A stretch of 46,635 nt of DNA from Acidobacteriota bacterium (GTDB lineage Bacteria; Acidobacteriota; Terriglobia; Acidiferrales; UBA7541): positions 5,967-52,601 of the forward strand of contig QHYS01000021.1 of NCBI GenBank assembly GCA_003223325.1, given 5' to 3'. The notes under the pieces are model-generated. The model was not told the origin of the DNA. It ran no database searches and saw only the letters and a program-made list of their open reading frames with translations. Below are positions 7,466 through 15,342 of this stretch, one piece after another. Each line of letters begins with the position of its first letter. The stretch's first letter is position 1. The translations under genes were made by a program, and so were the position numbers.

Positions 7466-8640
7466 GCAAGAAGAGGGAGGATGCCGGTCTGCGTGGGCCC
7501 CGTGACCCGCGCTTCCCTGCCGTCTATGTACACGTTCACTTCGCTGCGAATCCCAAACTCTTTCAGATAAATGCCCGGTTCGATAGAAAAACAGCTATGC
7601 GGCAAGATCGAGCGCGAATCGTGAGTCTCGAGGCTGTCCATATTAGCGCCGTTACCGTGCACCTCCTGTCCGATGCTGTGGCCGGTGCGGTGCACAAAAT
7701 ATTTCCCATAACCCGCCTCCGTAATCACGTCGCGGGCCACGCGATCCACTTGCCATCCCTTCACCGCCCGGCCCTTCGACAGCTCCTGCTGGATAAATGC
7801 AATGGCCCGGTCGCGCGCCTCGCGCACATGGTCGAAAATGCGCTCGTACTTGCCAGGAATGGTAGCGCCCAAGTAACCCACCCAGGTAATATCGTAATAG
7901 ACGCTGCCGGGACGCGTGAGTTTTCCCCAGACATCCAGCAAAAGCAAATCGCCTTCGCGAATCGGCGCCGACTTGGCCGGGTTCGGTTCATAATGCGGGT
8001 CCCCACTGTGAGGCCCAACGGCAACGATGGGCGGCTCCTCCGTGATAACTGAATTCGCGCCGAATTTCTTCAGAATCCACTGCTGCAATTCGTATTCCGT
8101 CAGAGTGGCCTTCGCGCGGATCTGCGCCGCAGCATGAGCGAAGGCCTCCTGCACAAGGCGGTCGATCACTTGGCCTGCTTCTAGATGCGACTGAAATTGT
8201 TCCGGGCTCCAGCAGGCCTCGAATCTTTGCACCAGGTCCGCTGAGCTCACGACCGCGCAGCCCTGCGCACGCACCATCTCTACTGTGCCGGCGTCGACCA
8301 GAGAAACGTAAGGTATGGCGTTCCGCGGCGAATACTGCATGGCGACTCTGCGCGCGCGGCCGATCAGGCGCAGCAGATTCTTATTCAGTTCGTCGAGGCT
8401 GCCATACACCAGCTTCTGCCCGGGCAAATTATCGAGCGCGCCCGCCTCGATGCGGTGCACCAGCTTCCGCGGAGCACCGCGGCTGGGAATCAGGTAGAAC
8501 CAGCGGCGCGAGCCCATGCCCGTGCCATTCAACCCCAGCACCCGCGAAGCAATCGGATCGCGATGACGAAAATCGTAGAAGAGCCAGCCATCCAGCCCAG
8601 CGGAGCGCAACTGTTTTTGTATGGTCTCGATTAACGGCAT
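7462..8640 (-). CDS. M24-family metallopeptidase (Xaa-Pro aminopeptidase-like)
   Basis: 392 residues with the two-domain creatinase/prolidase layout: an N-terminal creatinase-like domain (1 to about 145) and a C-terminal pita-bread domain. The metal ligands are all visible: Asp236 (LLLLDVWGK), Asp250 (YYDITW), His321 (RTGHSIGQEVHG), Glu354 (SIEPGIYL) and Glu367 (IRSEVNVYI). Family members are cytosolic, dinuclear-metal enzymes that remove N-terminal residues preceding proline or cleave X-Pro dipeptides; the substrate here cannot be told. Starts ATG 8640 and leads a coupled operon with two small membrane proteins. A GCGCGAA-TTT-TTCGCGC hairpin at 8685-8701 separates it from the upstream gene. 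Confidence 0.88.
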   Translation of the reverse strand: MPLIETIQKQLRSAGLDGWLFYDFRHRDPIASRVLGLNGTGMGSRRWFYLIPSRGAPRKLVHRIEAGALDNLPGQKLVYGSLDELNKNLLRLIGRARRVAMQYSPRNAIPYVSLVDAGTVEMVRAQGCAVVSSADLVQRFEACWSPEQFQSHLEAGQVIDRLVQEAFAHAAAQIRAKATLTEYELQQWILKKFGANSVITEEPPIVAVGPHSGDPHYEPNPAKSAPIREGDLLLLDVWGKLTRPGSVYYDITWVGYLGATIPGKYERIFDHVREARDRAIAFIQQELSKGRAVKGWQVDRVARDVITEAGYGKYFVHRTGHSIGQEVHGNGANMDSLETHDSRSILPHSCFSIEPGIYLKEFGIRSEVNVYIDGREARVTGPTQTGILPLLA

Positions 8641-8782
8641 TACTTACCACCACAACACACGCGACTTCCTTTACCGTCTTTACGGCGCGAATTTTTCGCG
8701 CTCAAGAGCGCGTGCTGGGGCCCCCTTTTACCTCGCAACCCGTGCAAAACCGACGCGTGTTGGCGGTTTGGTGCGCGAGACA

Positions 8783-9097
8783 TCACTGACCGGAATGATC
8801 TTTTCGCGCCTTAGAGGATGCGACGGCGCGAATTTGCTCTGCTCTTATCCCCTCAACTTCAACTCGCTTCAGGCGGCCCTTTTGGCCCGAAGCGATTTTA
8901 ACAGCGCCCAGCGGCACATTCAAACAACAGGCCAGAAACCGCCGCAGAGCCTCATTGGCACGGCCCTCCACAGGAGGAGCATTCAGACGTATACGCAGAG
9001 CGCCCTGCCATTCGCCATCGATCTCACTGCGGCTCGCCCGCGGCTGGACGCGAACCACGAAACTCACTCGGTCGTGGTCCTCCCGGATCTCGATCAT
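8783..9097 (-). CDS. yggU: DUF167 / YggU-family protein
   Basis: 104 residues with the DUF167 signature: VVRVQPRASRSEI near the N-terminus, LRIRLNAPPVEGRANEALRR in the centre and VKIASGQKGRLKRVEV after it. The family is a small alpha/beta fold with no settled biochemical role. ATG 9097 overlaps the yggS stop (ATGA). The yggS-yggU pairing is common in bacteria, often with proC and yggT between them; here proC is a broken gene 33 kb away. Confidence 0.85.
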   Translation of the reverse strand: MIEIREDHDRVSFVVRVQPRASRSEIDGEWQGALRIRLNAPPVEGRANEALRRFLACCLNVPLGAVKIASGQKGRLKRVEVEGIRAEQIRAVASSKARKDHSGQ

Positions 9098-9795
9098 CGA
9101 GTATGCCGAGCGCCAAAGAGAGCGGTTCCAATGCGAATTTGCGTCGCGCCTTCTTCGATAGCCATCTCGAAATCGCGCGACATTCCCATAGATAATTCCG
9201 GCAATTCACAATGGAATTGCTGCGAGACCGCGTCCCGCATCGCCCGTAGCCGCCGAAATACGGGCCGTGCTTGCTGAGGATCCACCGTCAATTCCGGAAC
9301 TGTCATTAGGCCGCGCAATTCCAGCCGGGGCATCAAAAGCACGCCTTCTACAAGCCGGGAGAGTTCGGCCGGGTCGCATCCCGTCTTCGTTACGGTAGGA
9401 TCCAGCCGCACTTCGATCAGCACGGGCAAGCGGCGGCCCTCTCCAGCGGCGTGGTTCAGCTTTTCGGCGAGGGGCAGCGTATCAAGCGAATCAATTGTGT
9501 GAAAGAGACCGATGGCCCGCGCGGCCTTGTTCCTTTGCAGATGGCCGACTAGATGCCAGGTCGCCGCCAGATCTTCGACAACGGGCGCCTTCGACTCCCA
9601 TTCCTGAACTCGGCTTTCGCCGAAATGCCGGATGCCCAATTCAAAGGCTTCGCGGACGCGTTCGGCGGGGAATGTCTTGGATACGCCCACAATCGTCACG
9701 TCAGCCGCTTTTCGTCCTGCCCGGGCCGCAGCCTGCGCCACGCGTTCCTGAACGGCCGCGACGTTCTCCATCACAACGCTGGGCGAGGTCCCCAT
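9094..9795 (-). CDS. yggS: YggS-family pyridoxal phosphate homeostasis protein (PROSC)
   Basis: 233 residues from ATG 9795. The single-domain PLP-binding TIM barrel is recognised from VTIVGVSKTFPAE (Lys that binds PLP), GIRHFGESRVQEW, WHLVGHLQRNKA, HTIDSLDT, ELRGLMTVPE and the C-terminal SMGMSRDFEMAIEEGAT plus IRIGTALFG. YggS/PROSC proteins bind PLP without a known catalytic reaction and influence PLP and amino-acid balance. The open frame extends upstream to 9927, but the extra residues look random. Followed with a 4-base overlap by the DUF167 gene. Confidence 0.88.
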   Translation of the reverse strand: MGTSPSVVMENVAAVQERVAQAAARAGRKAADVTIVGVSKTFPAERVREAFELGIRHFGESRVQEWESKAPVVEDLAATWHLVGHLQRNKAARAIGLFHTIDSLDTLPLAEKLNHAAGEGRRLPVLIEVRLDPTVTKTGCDPAELSRLVEGVLLMPRLELRGLMTVPELTVDPQQARPVFRRLRAMRDAVSQQFHCELPELSMGMSRDFEMAIEEGATQIRIGTALFGARHTR

Positions 9796-9971
9796 GCCGC
9801 AGATTCTAGCAGAGTTGGCCGTCTGCTCGCGAAAGTGCGTCGCCGCCGCGCACCCTGCACGCCCGGGAAACCGCAATGCACGGTTACCGACGGAGTAATC
9901 GTCGAGTTGCGCCGTATCCTCACCCACCCCGAATTTTTGCAGTGTTCATAGAAAATTCCTTGCGCCGGAAA

Positions 9972-10304
9972 CCCCTGACTTCAGTCGGGGGAGGAGGCGT
10001 TTGTGTGCTAAGGTGTCACCGCACTCAAATGGCACTGCCGCTTGTGTTTTGCCGGAGCGATCCGGACGCCCCGCGATGGGACCTAGGCGCGGTCGCAAGC
10101 GAATGCCGCCTTCGCCGTCGTAGGTTTGACCAACGGCGGCCGGGCTGGTCGCCCGGTGTAAACCGGCACAACGGCCTTCGGGGAACGCAGGTGCCGAACC
10201 CGAGAGGTAAGGCCAATTTCGCGGAGATTGCGGTCTGATCTTTCTACTATGTACTATGGTCGCGCATGCTCTCCAGTGAAAAGCCTCTGACTTCCAGTCA
10301 GGGG
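9972..10304 (+). repeat. Two related hairpins in direct orientation, REP- or IS200/IS605-end-like
   Basis: CCCCTGACTTCAGTCGGGG (9972-9990) and the related CCTCTGACT-tcc-AGTCAGGGG (10284-10304) both fold into GC-rich hairpins around a CTGACT core and lie in the same orientation, 333 bp end to end. Such paired imperfect palindromes are typical of REP/BIME units and of the ends of IS200/IS605-type elements. No transposase or TnpB is recognisable between them, so this is either a non-autonomous element or two separate REP copies. Confidence 0.4.
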
Positions 10305-10329
10305 TCGTTTACTTAGCCTGCGCCGACCC

Positions 10330-10540
10330 AACAGCTCCGCAACTAATTGTGCTTCTCCTAGCACCTAGCAGGCACTCCAGTCGGTTTTACAACTCTGCAG
10401 TTTTACAACTCTGCACCGGTTGCGAGTCAGCTGGTACTTTCTGCGCGTCACCGTCCGCCACAGACGCTGCTGGGCATCGGGCACAAAGCTCAGGATCAGC
10501 TCATCTGCCACCAGCCGCTTCACCAGACGCCGTTGTCGTT
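10330..10540 (-). mobile_element. IS110-family transposase remnant
   Basis: Reading the minus strand from about 10540 gives RLVKRLVADELILSFVPDA and then QQRLWRTVTRRKYQLTRN, a conserved stretch of IS110-type transposases just after the first catalytic region. After this the frame collapses. Two tandem duplications explain part of the decay: a 16-bp unit (10384-10415) and a 7-bp unit CCTAGCA x2 (10357-10370). Removing them brings back sequence resembling the expected continuation (a QNRLECLLEEA-like stretch). Only about 70 codons remain; no inverted ends or full element are visible. Confidence 0.65.
10384..10415. repeat. 16-bp perfect tandem duplication
   Basis: GTTTTACAACTCTGCA occurs twice head to tail (10384-10399, 10400-10415) inside the transposase remnant. 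Sixteen bases is not a multiple of three, so the duplication alone destroys the reading frame. A second, 7-bp tandem duplication lies 14 bp to the left. Confidence 0.85.
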
Positions 10541-10586
10541 AAGGGGTAACAGAATTATGGAGCTAAGACACGGAATGCGCGGCGCA

Positions 10587-10615
10587 TTGCGGGGGGCGGC
10601 GGCGCGGGTTACACT
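10587..10615 (+). promoter_or_regulatory. Candidate sigma70-type promoter of tmk
   Basis: TTGCGG (10587-10592), a 17-bp spacer and TACACT (10610-10615). Transcription would begin near 10622, about five bases before the tmk ATG at 10627, implying a leaderless or nearly leaderless message. The -35 match is weak. Confidence 0.4.
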
Positions 10616-10626
10616 GGGCCACGCGC

Positions 10627-11322
10627 ATGTCTCGCGGGAAACTCATCGTCATTGAGGGCATTGATGGCGCCGGCAAGGGGACGCAAGCAGATCTGCTTGC
10701 TCGCGCCTTCCAGCAACGCGGCATTCCGTTTGTGCGATTCAGCTTTCCCCGATATGAATCCTCATTTGGCCATCTGATTGCGCGATTCCTAAACGGCGAG
10801 TTTGGCCTATTGCCCGCAGTAGACGCACATTTTTCGGCTCTCCTATATGCCGGGGACCGTTTTGAAGCGAAGCCCGATCTGGAGGCGGCTCTCAACTCCG
10901 GCCAGGCAGTCGTGACCGACCGTTATGTCGCTTCCAATCTCGCCCACCAGGCGGCTCGTGTACGCGCCGAACGGCGGCCCGAATTCATCTCGTGGCTGCG
11001 GCGGCTCGAGTATGGCGTCTACGGACTTCCTGTCGAAGATCTGGTCATTTACCTTTGGGTGCCGGCGCAAGAGGGACACCGGCTTGTCGGGCTTAAGTCG
11101 GCCCGCAGCTACACAGCAATGCGTCGCGATCTCCAGGAATCGGACGTCCAGCACCTAAAAGAGGCGGCGCTCGTCTACGACCAACTCGCGCAGGCGCCCA
11201 ACTGGATCACTATCGACTGCTTCGACTCCAAATCCGGCAAACATAGGGCGCCGGAGGAAATTCATCAGGACGTGCTCGAGGCCATCGATGCGCGCGTCCT
11301 TTCGCGCGTCGCCCAGCCATGA
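10627..11322 (+). CDS. tmk: Thymidylate kinase
   Basis: 231 residues. P-loop GIDGAGKG (11-18) follows the opening KLIVIEG, the DRY motif is at 98-100 (VVTDRYVASN), and FSFPRYESSFG carries the dTMP-binding FPR-type segment. The enzyme phosphorylates dTMP to dTDP in the cytosol for DNA synthesis. Length is slightly above the usual 205-215. Its neighbour holB follows after 75 bp, a common pairing of replication genes (tmk-holB). Start ATG 10627 has no clear ribosome site; see the promoter entry for a possible leaderless message. Confidence 0.93.
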   Translation: MSRGKLIVIEGIDGAGKGTQADLLARAFQQRGIPFVRFSFPRYESSFGHLIARFLNGEFGLLPAVDAHFSALLYAGDRFEAKPDLEAALNSGQAVVTDRYVASNLAHQAARVRAERRPEFISWLRRLEYGVYGLPVEDLVIYLWVPAQEGHRLVGLKSARSYTAMRRDLQESDVQHLKEAALVYDQLAQAPNWITIDCFDSKSGKHRAPEEIHQDVLEAIDARVLSRVAQP

Positions 11323-11397
11323 ACAAAAGGAAGTCCGCCGCTTAGCCGCATTTGGCCCAATCGATACTAGAGCCAAGGCGAAGGATCTAATCTGCTC

Positions 11398-12507
11398 ATG
11401 CCATTCTCAGAATTCCTCGGGAACACGCGAACCGTAGCCGCCCTGCGTGGCATGCTCACCACTGGGAGGATGCCCCACGCCATGTTGTTCGCCGGGCCCC
11501 GCGGCGTAGGGAAATTCACCCTGGCGCGAATGTTCGCGCAGGCAGCCAATTGCGAGAGGCTGACGGAGGATTTCTGCGGCGAATGCGGTCCCTGCCGGGC
11601 GATCGCCAGACTGCAGGACACGCCGACGCTAATCGAGCAGGGCCTAGGCGTGCGGGGAGAAAGCGCCGACTCGGCAACCGTAGAGCGAGTGCCACTTGTG
11701 CTGGAAACCCATCCGGATGTGTGGGCAATCGTCCCCGATCCCGTAAGGCTGAAAAACCCTGTGGCCCGGCCTATCCTGCACGTCGGGCAATTGCGGGCCG
11801 TGCAGCGCGCCGCCTATTTCAAGCCGGTCACCAAGCGCCGCGTCTTTATTATCGAAGGCGCGGAAACGATGCGCTGGGACCATGCCAACATATTCCTCAA
11901 GATCCTGGAAGAGCCGCCCGAAACCGCCACATTGATTCTGCTGGCTCCCAACCCTTACCTGCTGTTACCGACGATTCGATCGCGTTGTCTGCGGTTTTCC
12001 TTCAGCCCGCTTGTACAGGATCAGGTCGAACAGGTTCTACGTCGGCGGGATGATCTCCCTCCTGCCCAACGTAAAGTCGCCGCCCAATTTGCCGAGGGCA
12101 GCCCTGGATTAGCCTTGGCTATGGATCTGGCCGAGGCTGCTGAGCTAAGAAAAACGGCGTTGCGGGCGCTCACAGCAATTATCGAGAGGCGTTCCCTGAC
12201 GGAGCTGTTCAACGAGACGGCACGGCTAACCAAGGCTCAAAAGATGCCATTTGAAACCATTCTGGAAGTGTTTTATAGTCTGCTCAACGATCTGTTGGAA
12301 CTCTCCGCAGGTTTCGCAGGTCCGGGCGTGCGCAACCCGACGCTGGGTAGAGAGCTCGCCAAACTCAGCCGACAGGTCGATGCCGCGTGGGTTGCATCGG
12401 CCGTGAATGGCCTCGACGAACTCGGTGGCCGTTTGCGGCGAAACGTAAACAGGCAACTGGGGTTAGACGCGATCGCTCTATCGTTATCCGAAGCTCTGCA
12501 AAAATAG
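11398..12507 (+). CDS. holB: DNA polymerase III subunit delta'
   Basis: 369 residues of the AAA+ clamp-loader family. P-loop GPRGVGKFT (33-41), four Cys at 52, 60, 63 and 66 (CGECGPC) forming the zinc module, VFIIEGAETM in place of Walker B, FLKILEEPP, and the SRC sensor (IRSRC, 193-197). A segment of about 50 residues between the zinc module and QLRAVQRAAY is longer than in E. coli. With DnaX and HolA the product loads the beta clamp onto DNA. The intact P-loop is unusual relative to E. coli delta'. Lies 75 bp downstream of tmk. Confidence 0.9.
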   Translation: MPFSEFLGNTRTVAALRGMLTTGRMPHAMLFAGPRGVGKFTLARMFAQAANCERLTEDFCGECGPCRAIARLQDTPTLIEQGLGVRGESADSATVERVPLVLETHPDVWAIVPDPVRLKNPVARPILHVGQLRAVQRAAYFKPVTKRRVFIIEGAETMRWDHANIFLKILEEPPETATLILLAPNPYLLLPTIRSRCLRFSFSPLVQDQVEQVLRRRDDLPPAQRKVAAQFAEGSPGLALAMDLAEAAELRKTALRALTAIIERRSLTELFNETARLTKAQKMPFETILEVFYSLLNDLLELSAGFAGPGVRNPTLGRELAKLSRQVDAAWVASAVNGLDELGGRLRRNVNRQLGLDAIALSLSEALQK

Positions 12508-12607
12508 GCCGATTGACGTAACTAACCCGCGGCGCCGTGCATCATAACCAGCAGTTGCACCTTCCACACACACAATTTAGGAGTACGAAATCATAGAAGG
12601 AGAAGGG

Positions 12608-12949
12608 ATGGTTAATCGCAAATTATTCCGCCCGAGCTTAACTGAGGTTAAAGAACCGCCGGCATCCCGCTCTCATGCGAGCGGTCCACAGCCGCACAAA
12701 AAGCCCGCGCCACCTGAACAGACACATGCTGAAAATTTCTATTGGGTCAAGCAAATGCAGGCGCACACGCCTATGACCATCGTGCTGAGCGACGGCGAGA
12801 TCCTGCGCGGAACCATTGAATGGTATGACCGGGATTGCATCAAGCTGACCCGCTTCGGCAGCCCCAATCTGCTCATTTACAAGCAGGTGATCAAGTACGT
12901 GTACAAGGATGGCGAGGAAGCGGCCGCGGGCGGCAGCAACGGGCAATAA
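12608..12949 (+). CDS. hfq: Hfq-like RNA chaperone with N-terminal extension
   Basis: 113 residues. The Sm fold is seen at about 45-100: WVKQMQAHTPMTIVLSDGE, ILRGTIEWYDRDCIKLTR (Sm1-like) and LLIYKQVIKYVYKDG (Sm2-like). Preceding it is a Pro/Ala/Lys-rich extension of about 40 residues, and a short acidic/Gly tail follows. Compared with E. coli Hfq, the Sm2 box reads YKQ instead of YKH and the arginine rim patch is absent, so RNA binding may differ. A strong ribosome site (AGAAGGAGAAGGG, 12595-12607) precedes ATG 12608. Convergent with the LytS-type kinase. Confidence 0.75.
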   Translation: MVNRKLFRPSLTEVKEPPASRSHASGPQPHKKPAPPEQTHAENFYWVKQMQAHTPMTIVLSDGEILRGTIEWYDRDCIKLTRFGSPNLLIYKQVIKYVYKDGEEAAAGGSNGQ

Positions 12950-13032
12950 CCCGAAGCCTCCGTTACACAGCAAGAAAACGCCCTCGGCACCGGCGCTGCA
13001 AGGCATGCTCGGGCTTTCTCCAAGACCGCAGA

Positions 13033-14358
13033 TCAATTGGCGCTCGCGCCGGGCATCTCAGAAACCAGTTCCGGAACCTCGATGCGGATCAGCGTACCCG
13101 CTCCCTTACGGCTGGAAATCTGCAGACGGAAGTCATTGCCGTATAGCACGCGAAGACGCTCCTGCACGTTACTGATTCCGATGCCATCCACGTAGACCTG
13201 CGGCATGCGCTCCTCGGGTATGCCCGCACCATTATCTTCCACCTCGATGATTAATCGGCCGTCGCTTAACGCCGTGCGAATGGTAATTTGCCCTCCTTCG
13301 AGTTTTGCCGCCAGGCCATGTTTGAGAGAGTTTTCGACAATCGGCTGTAGCAACATGCTCGGCACAAAGGCTTCCAGCGTCTTTTGATCCACGTGCTTGA
13401 AGATCTGCAGATTATCGCGGCCAAAGCGCGCGACCTCGATATCCAGATAGTCGTCGATGAAATTGAGCTCCTCCTGCAGAGCAACAAAGGTTTCATGCTT
13501 GCGCAGAAGCCGGCGAAGGATATTGCCAAGCTTCAAGACCACGACGCGCGCCTGGTCCGGGTCGTAGCGAATCAGCGAAGCGACCGTATTGAGCGTGTTA
13601 AAGAGAAAATGGGGATTGATCTGACTGCTGAGGGCATCCATGCGCGCCTTGAGTAGCAGTTGCTGATGCTGCTCGAGGTTCATCTCGATCCTCGTGTTAT
13701 TCCAGATTTTAATCGGCACGGCCACCGCCATGACCGTCGCCAACATCAGCAGCAGCACGGACCACCAGTTATGGGCATCAATAAAAAAGAGCCAGGACAA
13801 CCGTACAGCATGGCCGAGCAGCAGCCGTCCCACTTCCAGCGCGACGCAGCCGGCTAGCGGCAGCACTTCCCATCCGAGTTCGGAGCCTCGCATCATGCGC
13901 GCGAGCCACCTCGGCAAATTCAGGAAGGTAAAGGGCCCGAAGTTCCAGATGTCCTCTTTGTTGGGAATCGCCTGTCGAATCAAGCCGCCCATCAAGCCGG
14001 CAATGGCTGCGACGGGCGTCGACAGCCATTCGTGATGAAAGAAGGCCGGTAAACTAACAATGGAGCCCCCCAAAGGCCCCACCACAAGGCCGCCTAGAAG
14101 TCCCAGTAGAAAGGAGCCCTCGGTCATGAGGTCAGCGAACTGATAGGGAGTCCCGACCAACCTCAACAGTACGCTGATGGCCAGCACCGGGGTTAGAAAT
14201 AGCAGCAGCTTCACTTTCTGGTCGGAGTCGCGCACCTCGGTGTAAAGAACGCGGCGAAAAACGGCCCACCGCGCCAGCAGGGCGGCGATAGACGCAGCTA
14301 CACCCACCTTCAGCAACAAAGTGAACAGCAGACCCTGAGTGCTGGAGAGTATCTCCAT
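13033..14358 (-). CDS. LytS-type membrane sensor histidine kinase
   Basis: 441 residues. Residues 1 to about 220 are mostly hydrophobic and match a 5TM-LYT-type sensor (LMTEGSFLLGLLGGLVVGP). Then come the His-kinase box SSQINPHFLFNTLNTVASL with the phospho-accepting His, LQEELNFIDDYLDIE, SMLLQPIVENSLKHGL (N box), VEDNGAGIPEE (G1) and GIGISNVQERL. Such kinases normally pair with a LytTR response regulator, but none lies next to it here. Divergent from ribA; a TAGTAT hexamer at 14423-14428 (minus) could be its -10. Confidence 0.87.
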   Translation of the reverse strand: MEILSSTQGLLFTLLLKVGVAASIAALLARWAVFRRVLYTEVRDSDQKVKLLLFLTPVLAISVLLRLVGTPYQFADLMTEGSFLLGLLGGLVVGPLGGSIVSLPAFFHHEWLSTPVAAIAGLMGGLIRQAIPNKEDIWNFGPFTFLNLPRWLARMMRGSELGWEVLPLAGCVALEVGRLLLGHAVRLSWLFFIDAHNWWSVLLLMLATVMAVAVPIKIWNNTRIEMNLEQHQQLLLKARMDALSSQINPHFLFNTLNTVASLIRYDPDQARVVVLKLGNILRRLLRKHETFVALQEELNFIDDYLDIEVARFGRDNLQIFKHVDQKTLEAFVPSMLLQPIVENSLKHGLAAKLEGGQITIRTALSDGRLIIEVEDNGAGIPEERMPQVYVDGIGISNVQERLRVLYGNDFRLQISSRKGAGTLIRIEVPELVSEMPGASAN

Positions 14359-14418
14359 AGACTAACCGCTTCGGCGTTACGTTAGCCAATCGCCCCCGGC
14401 GATGTAAAGGCAAGTTAC

Positions 14419-14427
14419 TGCTATACT
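14419..14427 (+). promoter_or_regulatory. Extended -10 promoter of ribA
   Basis: TGCTATACT (14419-14427) is a good extended -10 (TGnTATACT); no -35 is evident. Transcription would start near 14434, four bases before ATG 14438, implying a leaderless ribA message. On the other strand the same bases read TAGTAT, a possible -10 for the divergent kinase gene. Confidence 0.5.
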
Positions 14428-14437
14428 AAATGATCTC

Positions 14438-15082
14438 ATGAAGCCCGGGCGAGCAAACGGTGGCGGGGCGGGCCGCGGCGCAGAAGCAGAAAATGTCCGC
14501 GTGGTGGCCAAGGCCGGCTTGCCCACGCAATACGGCCGCTTCACGATCTTGGGAATCGAGGGAGATACGCCCGAACAGACGGCCGTCGTTCTCACCCGCG
14601 GCCGTCTGAACGGCGGGGCTGTTCCCCTGGTCCGCATTCATTCGCAATGTCTTACAGGCGATGTGTTGGGATCGCAGCGTTGTGACTGCCGCGCGCAACT
14701 GGAACTGTCGCTTCGAAAAATCGCCGCCGCTCGGGCGGGTCTTCTTGTTTATCTTCCCCAGGAGGGCCGTGGTATCGGCTTGATGAACAAACTGCGTGCT
14801 TACGAGCTCCAGGATGGCGGCATGGACACCGTCGAAGCAAATGAATATCTGGGATTCGCCGCAGATTCGCGGGATTATGGCTTTTCCGCCGCCGCCCTGC
14901 GAGCGCTCGGCGTCCGGCGGGTTCGCTTGCTTTCAAATAATCCCGATAAGGTCCGCCAGCTCGAATCGCACGGCATAAGAGTGATTGAGCGCGTCCCCTG
15001 CCGGCCGCGCGGAACGCATGCTTCGCGAAATTATTTGCTTACCAAATCTACGAAACTGGGGCACCTGCTCGCCGGCCTCTGA
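14438..15082 (+). CDS. ribA: GTP cyclohydrolase II
   Basis: 214 residues, a stand-alone RibA without the DHBP synthase domain. Zinc ligands Cys71, Cys82 and Cys84 are in SQCLTGDVLGSQRCDCR; the substrate loop is LPQEGRGIGLMNKLRAYELQ; LLSNNPDKVRQLE is the conserved C-terminal motif. The enzyme opens GTP to the first riboflavin precursor. About 20 Gly/Ala/Arg-rich residues precede the domain (AKAGLPTQYGRF begins it), so a later start is possible. Convergent with thiS; no other riboflavin gene is nearby. Confidence 0.92.
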   Translation: MKPGRANGGGAGRGAEAENVRVVAKAGLPTQYGRFTILGIEGDTPEQTAVVLTRGRLNGGAVPLVRIHSQCLTGDVLGSQRCDCRAQLELSLRKIAAARAGLLVYLPQEGRGIGLMNKLRAYELQDGGMDTVEANEYLGFAADSRDYGFSAAALRALGVRRVRLLSNNPDKVRQLESHGIRVIERVPCRPRGTHASRNYLLTKSTKLGHLLAGL

Positions 15083-15129
15083 GTTGCGCCGCACTTCTTG
15101 GCAGGGCATTGAGCTTCTGCTGCACACAC

Positions 15130-15342
15130 CTACCCGCCGCCCACCAGGTGCACAATTTCGAAGCGATCACCCCCAGATACCAGCGTCGCTCCCCACTGGC
15201 CGCGGGGAACGATTTCCAAATTTCGCTCAATCGCGAGCCGATTGGCGGTGAGCCCCAGGTGGGCCACTAACTGCGTGACGTTTAGTCCCTTCGGCACTTC
15301 GCGCCGTTCGCCGTTGACCTGTATGGTCATCGTCTCGGTCAT
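15130..15342 (-). CDS. thiS: Sulfur carrier protein ThiS
   Basis: 70 residues of the ubiquitin-like fold (TMTIQVNGERREV, NVTQLVAHLGL, GDRFEIVHLVGGG) ending in the Gly-Gly tail that is adenylated and thiocarboxylated to deliver sulfur for the thiamin thiazole. ATG 15342 overlaps the upstream gene's stop (ATGA). thiG, the usual partner, is not downstream; the gene is convergent with ribA. A MoaD/ThiS-like carrier for another pathway is possible. Confidence 0.85.
   Translation of the reverse strand: MTETMTIQVNGERREVPKGLNVTQLVAHLGLTANRLAIERNLEIVPRGQWGATLVSGGDRFEIVHLVGGG

Larger units (their letters stand above)
9796..10626. other. Gene-poor stretch with mobile-element debris
   Basis: About 830 bp between yggS and tmk without an intact gene. 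It contains two matched hairpins (9972-10304), an IS110-type transposase remnant (about 10330-10540, minus) and a probable tmk promoter. The open frame 9876-10238 (plus) runs through the first hairpin and resembles no family I know. Confidence 0.6.

Noticed and set aside
8621-9277. 218-codon plus-strand frame opposite the DUF167 and yggS genes
   Set aside because: Both opposite genes have clear family motifs; this frame has none.
9876-10238. 120-codon plus-strand frame considered as a TnpB C-terminus between the hairpins
   Set aside because: No zinc-finger cysteines or TnpB motifs could be found; kept only as anonymous DNA.
10384-10415. 16-bp repeat considered as part of a CRISPR array
   Set aside because: Two units head to tail without spacers, inside a transposase relic; no cas genes.
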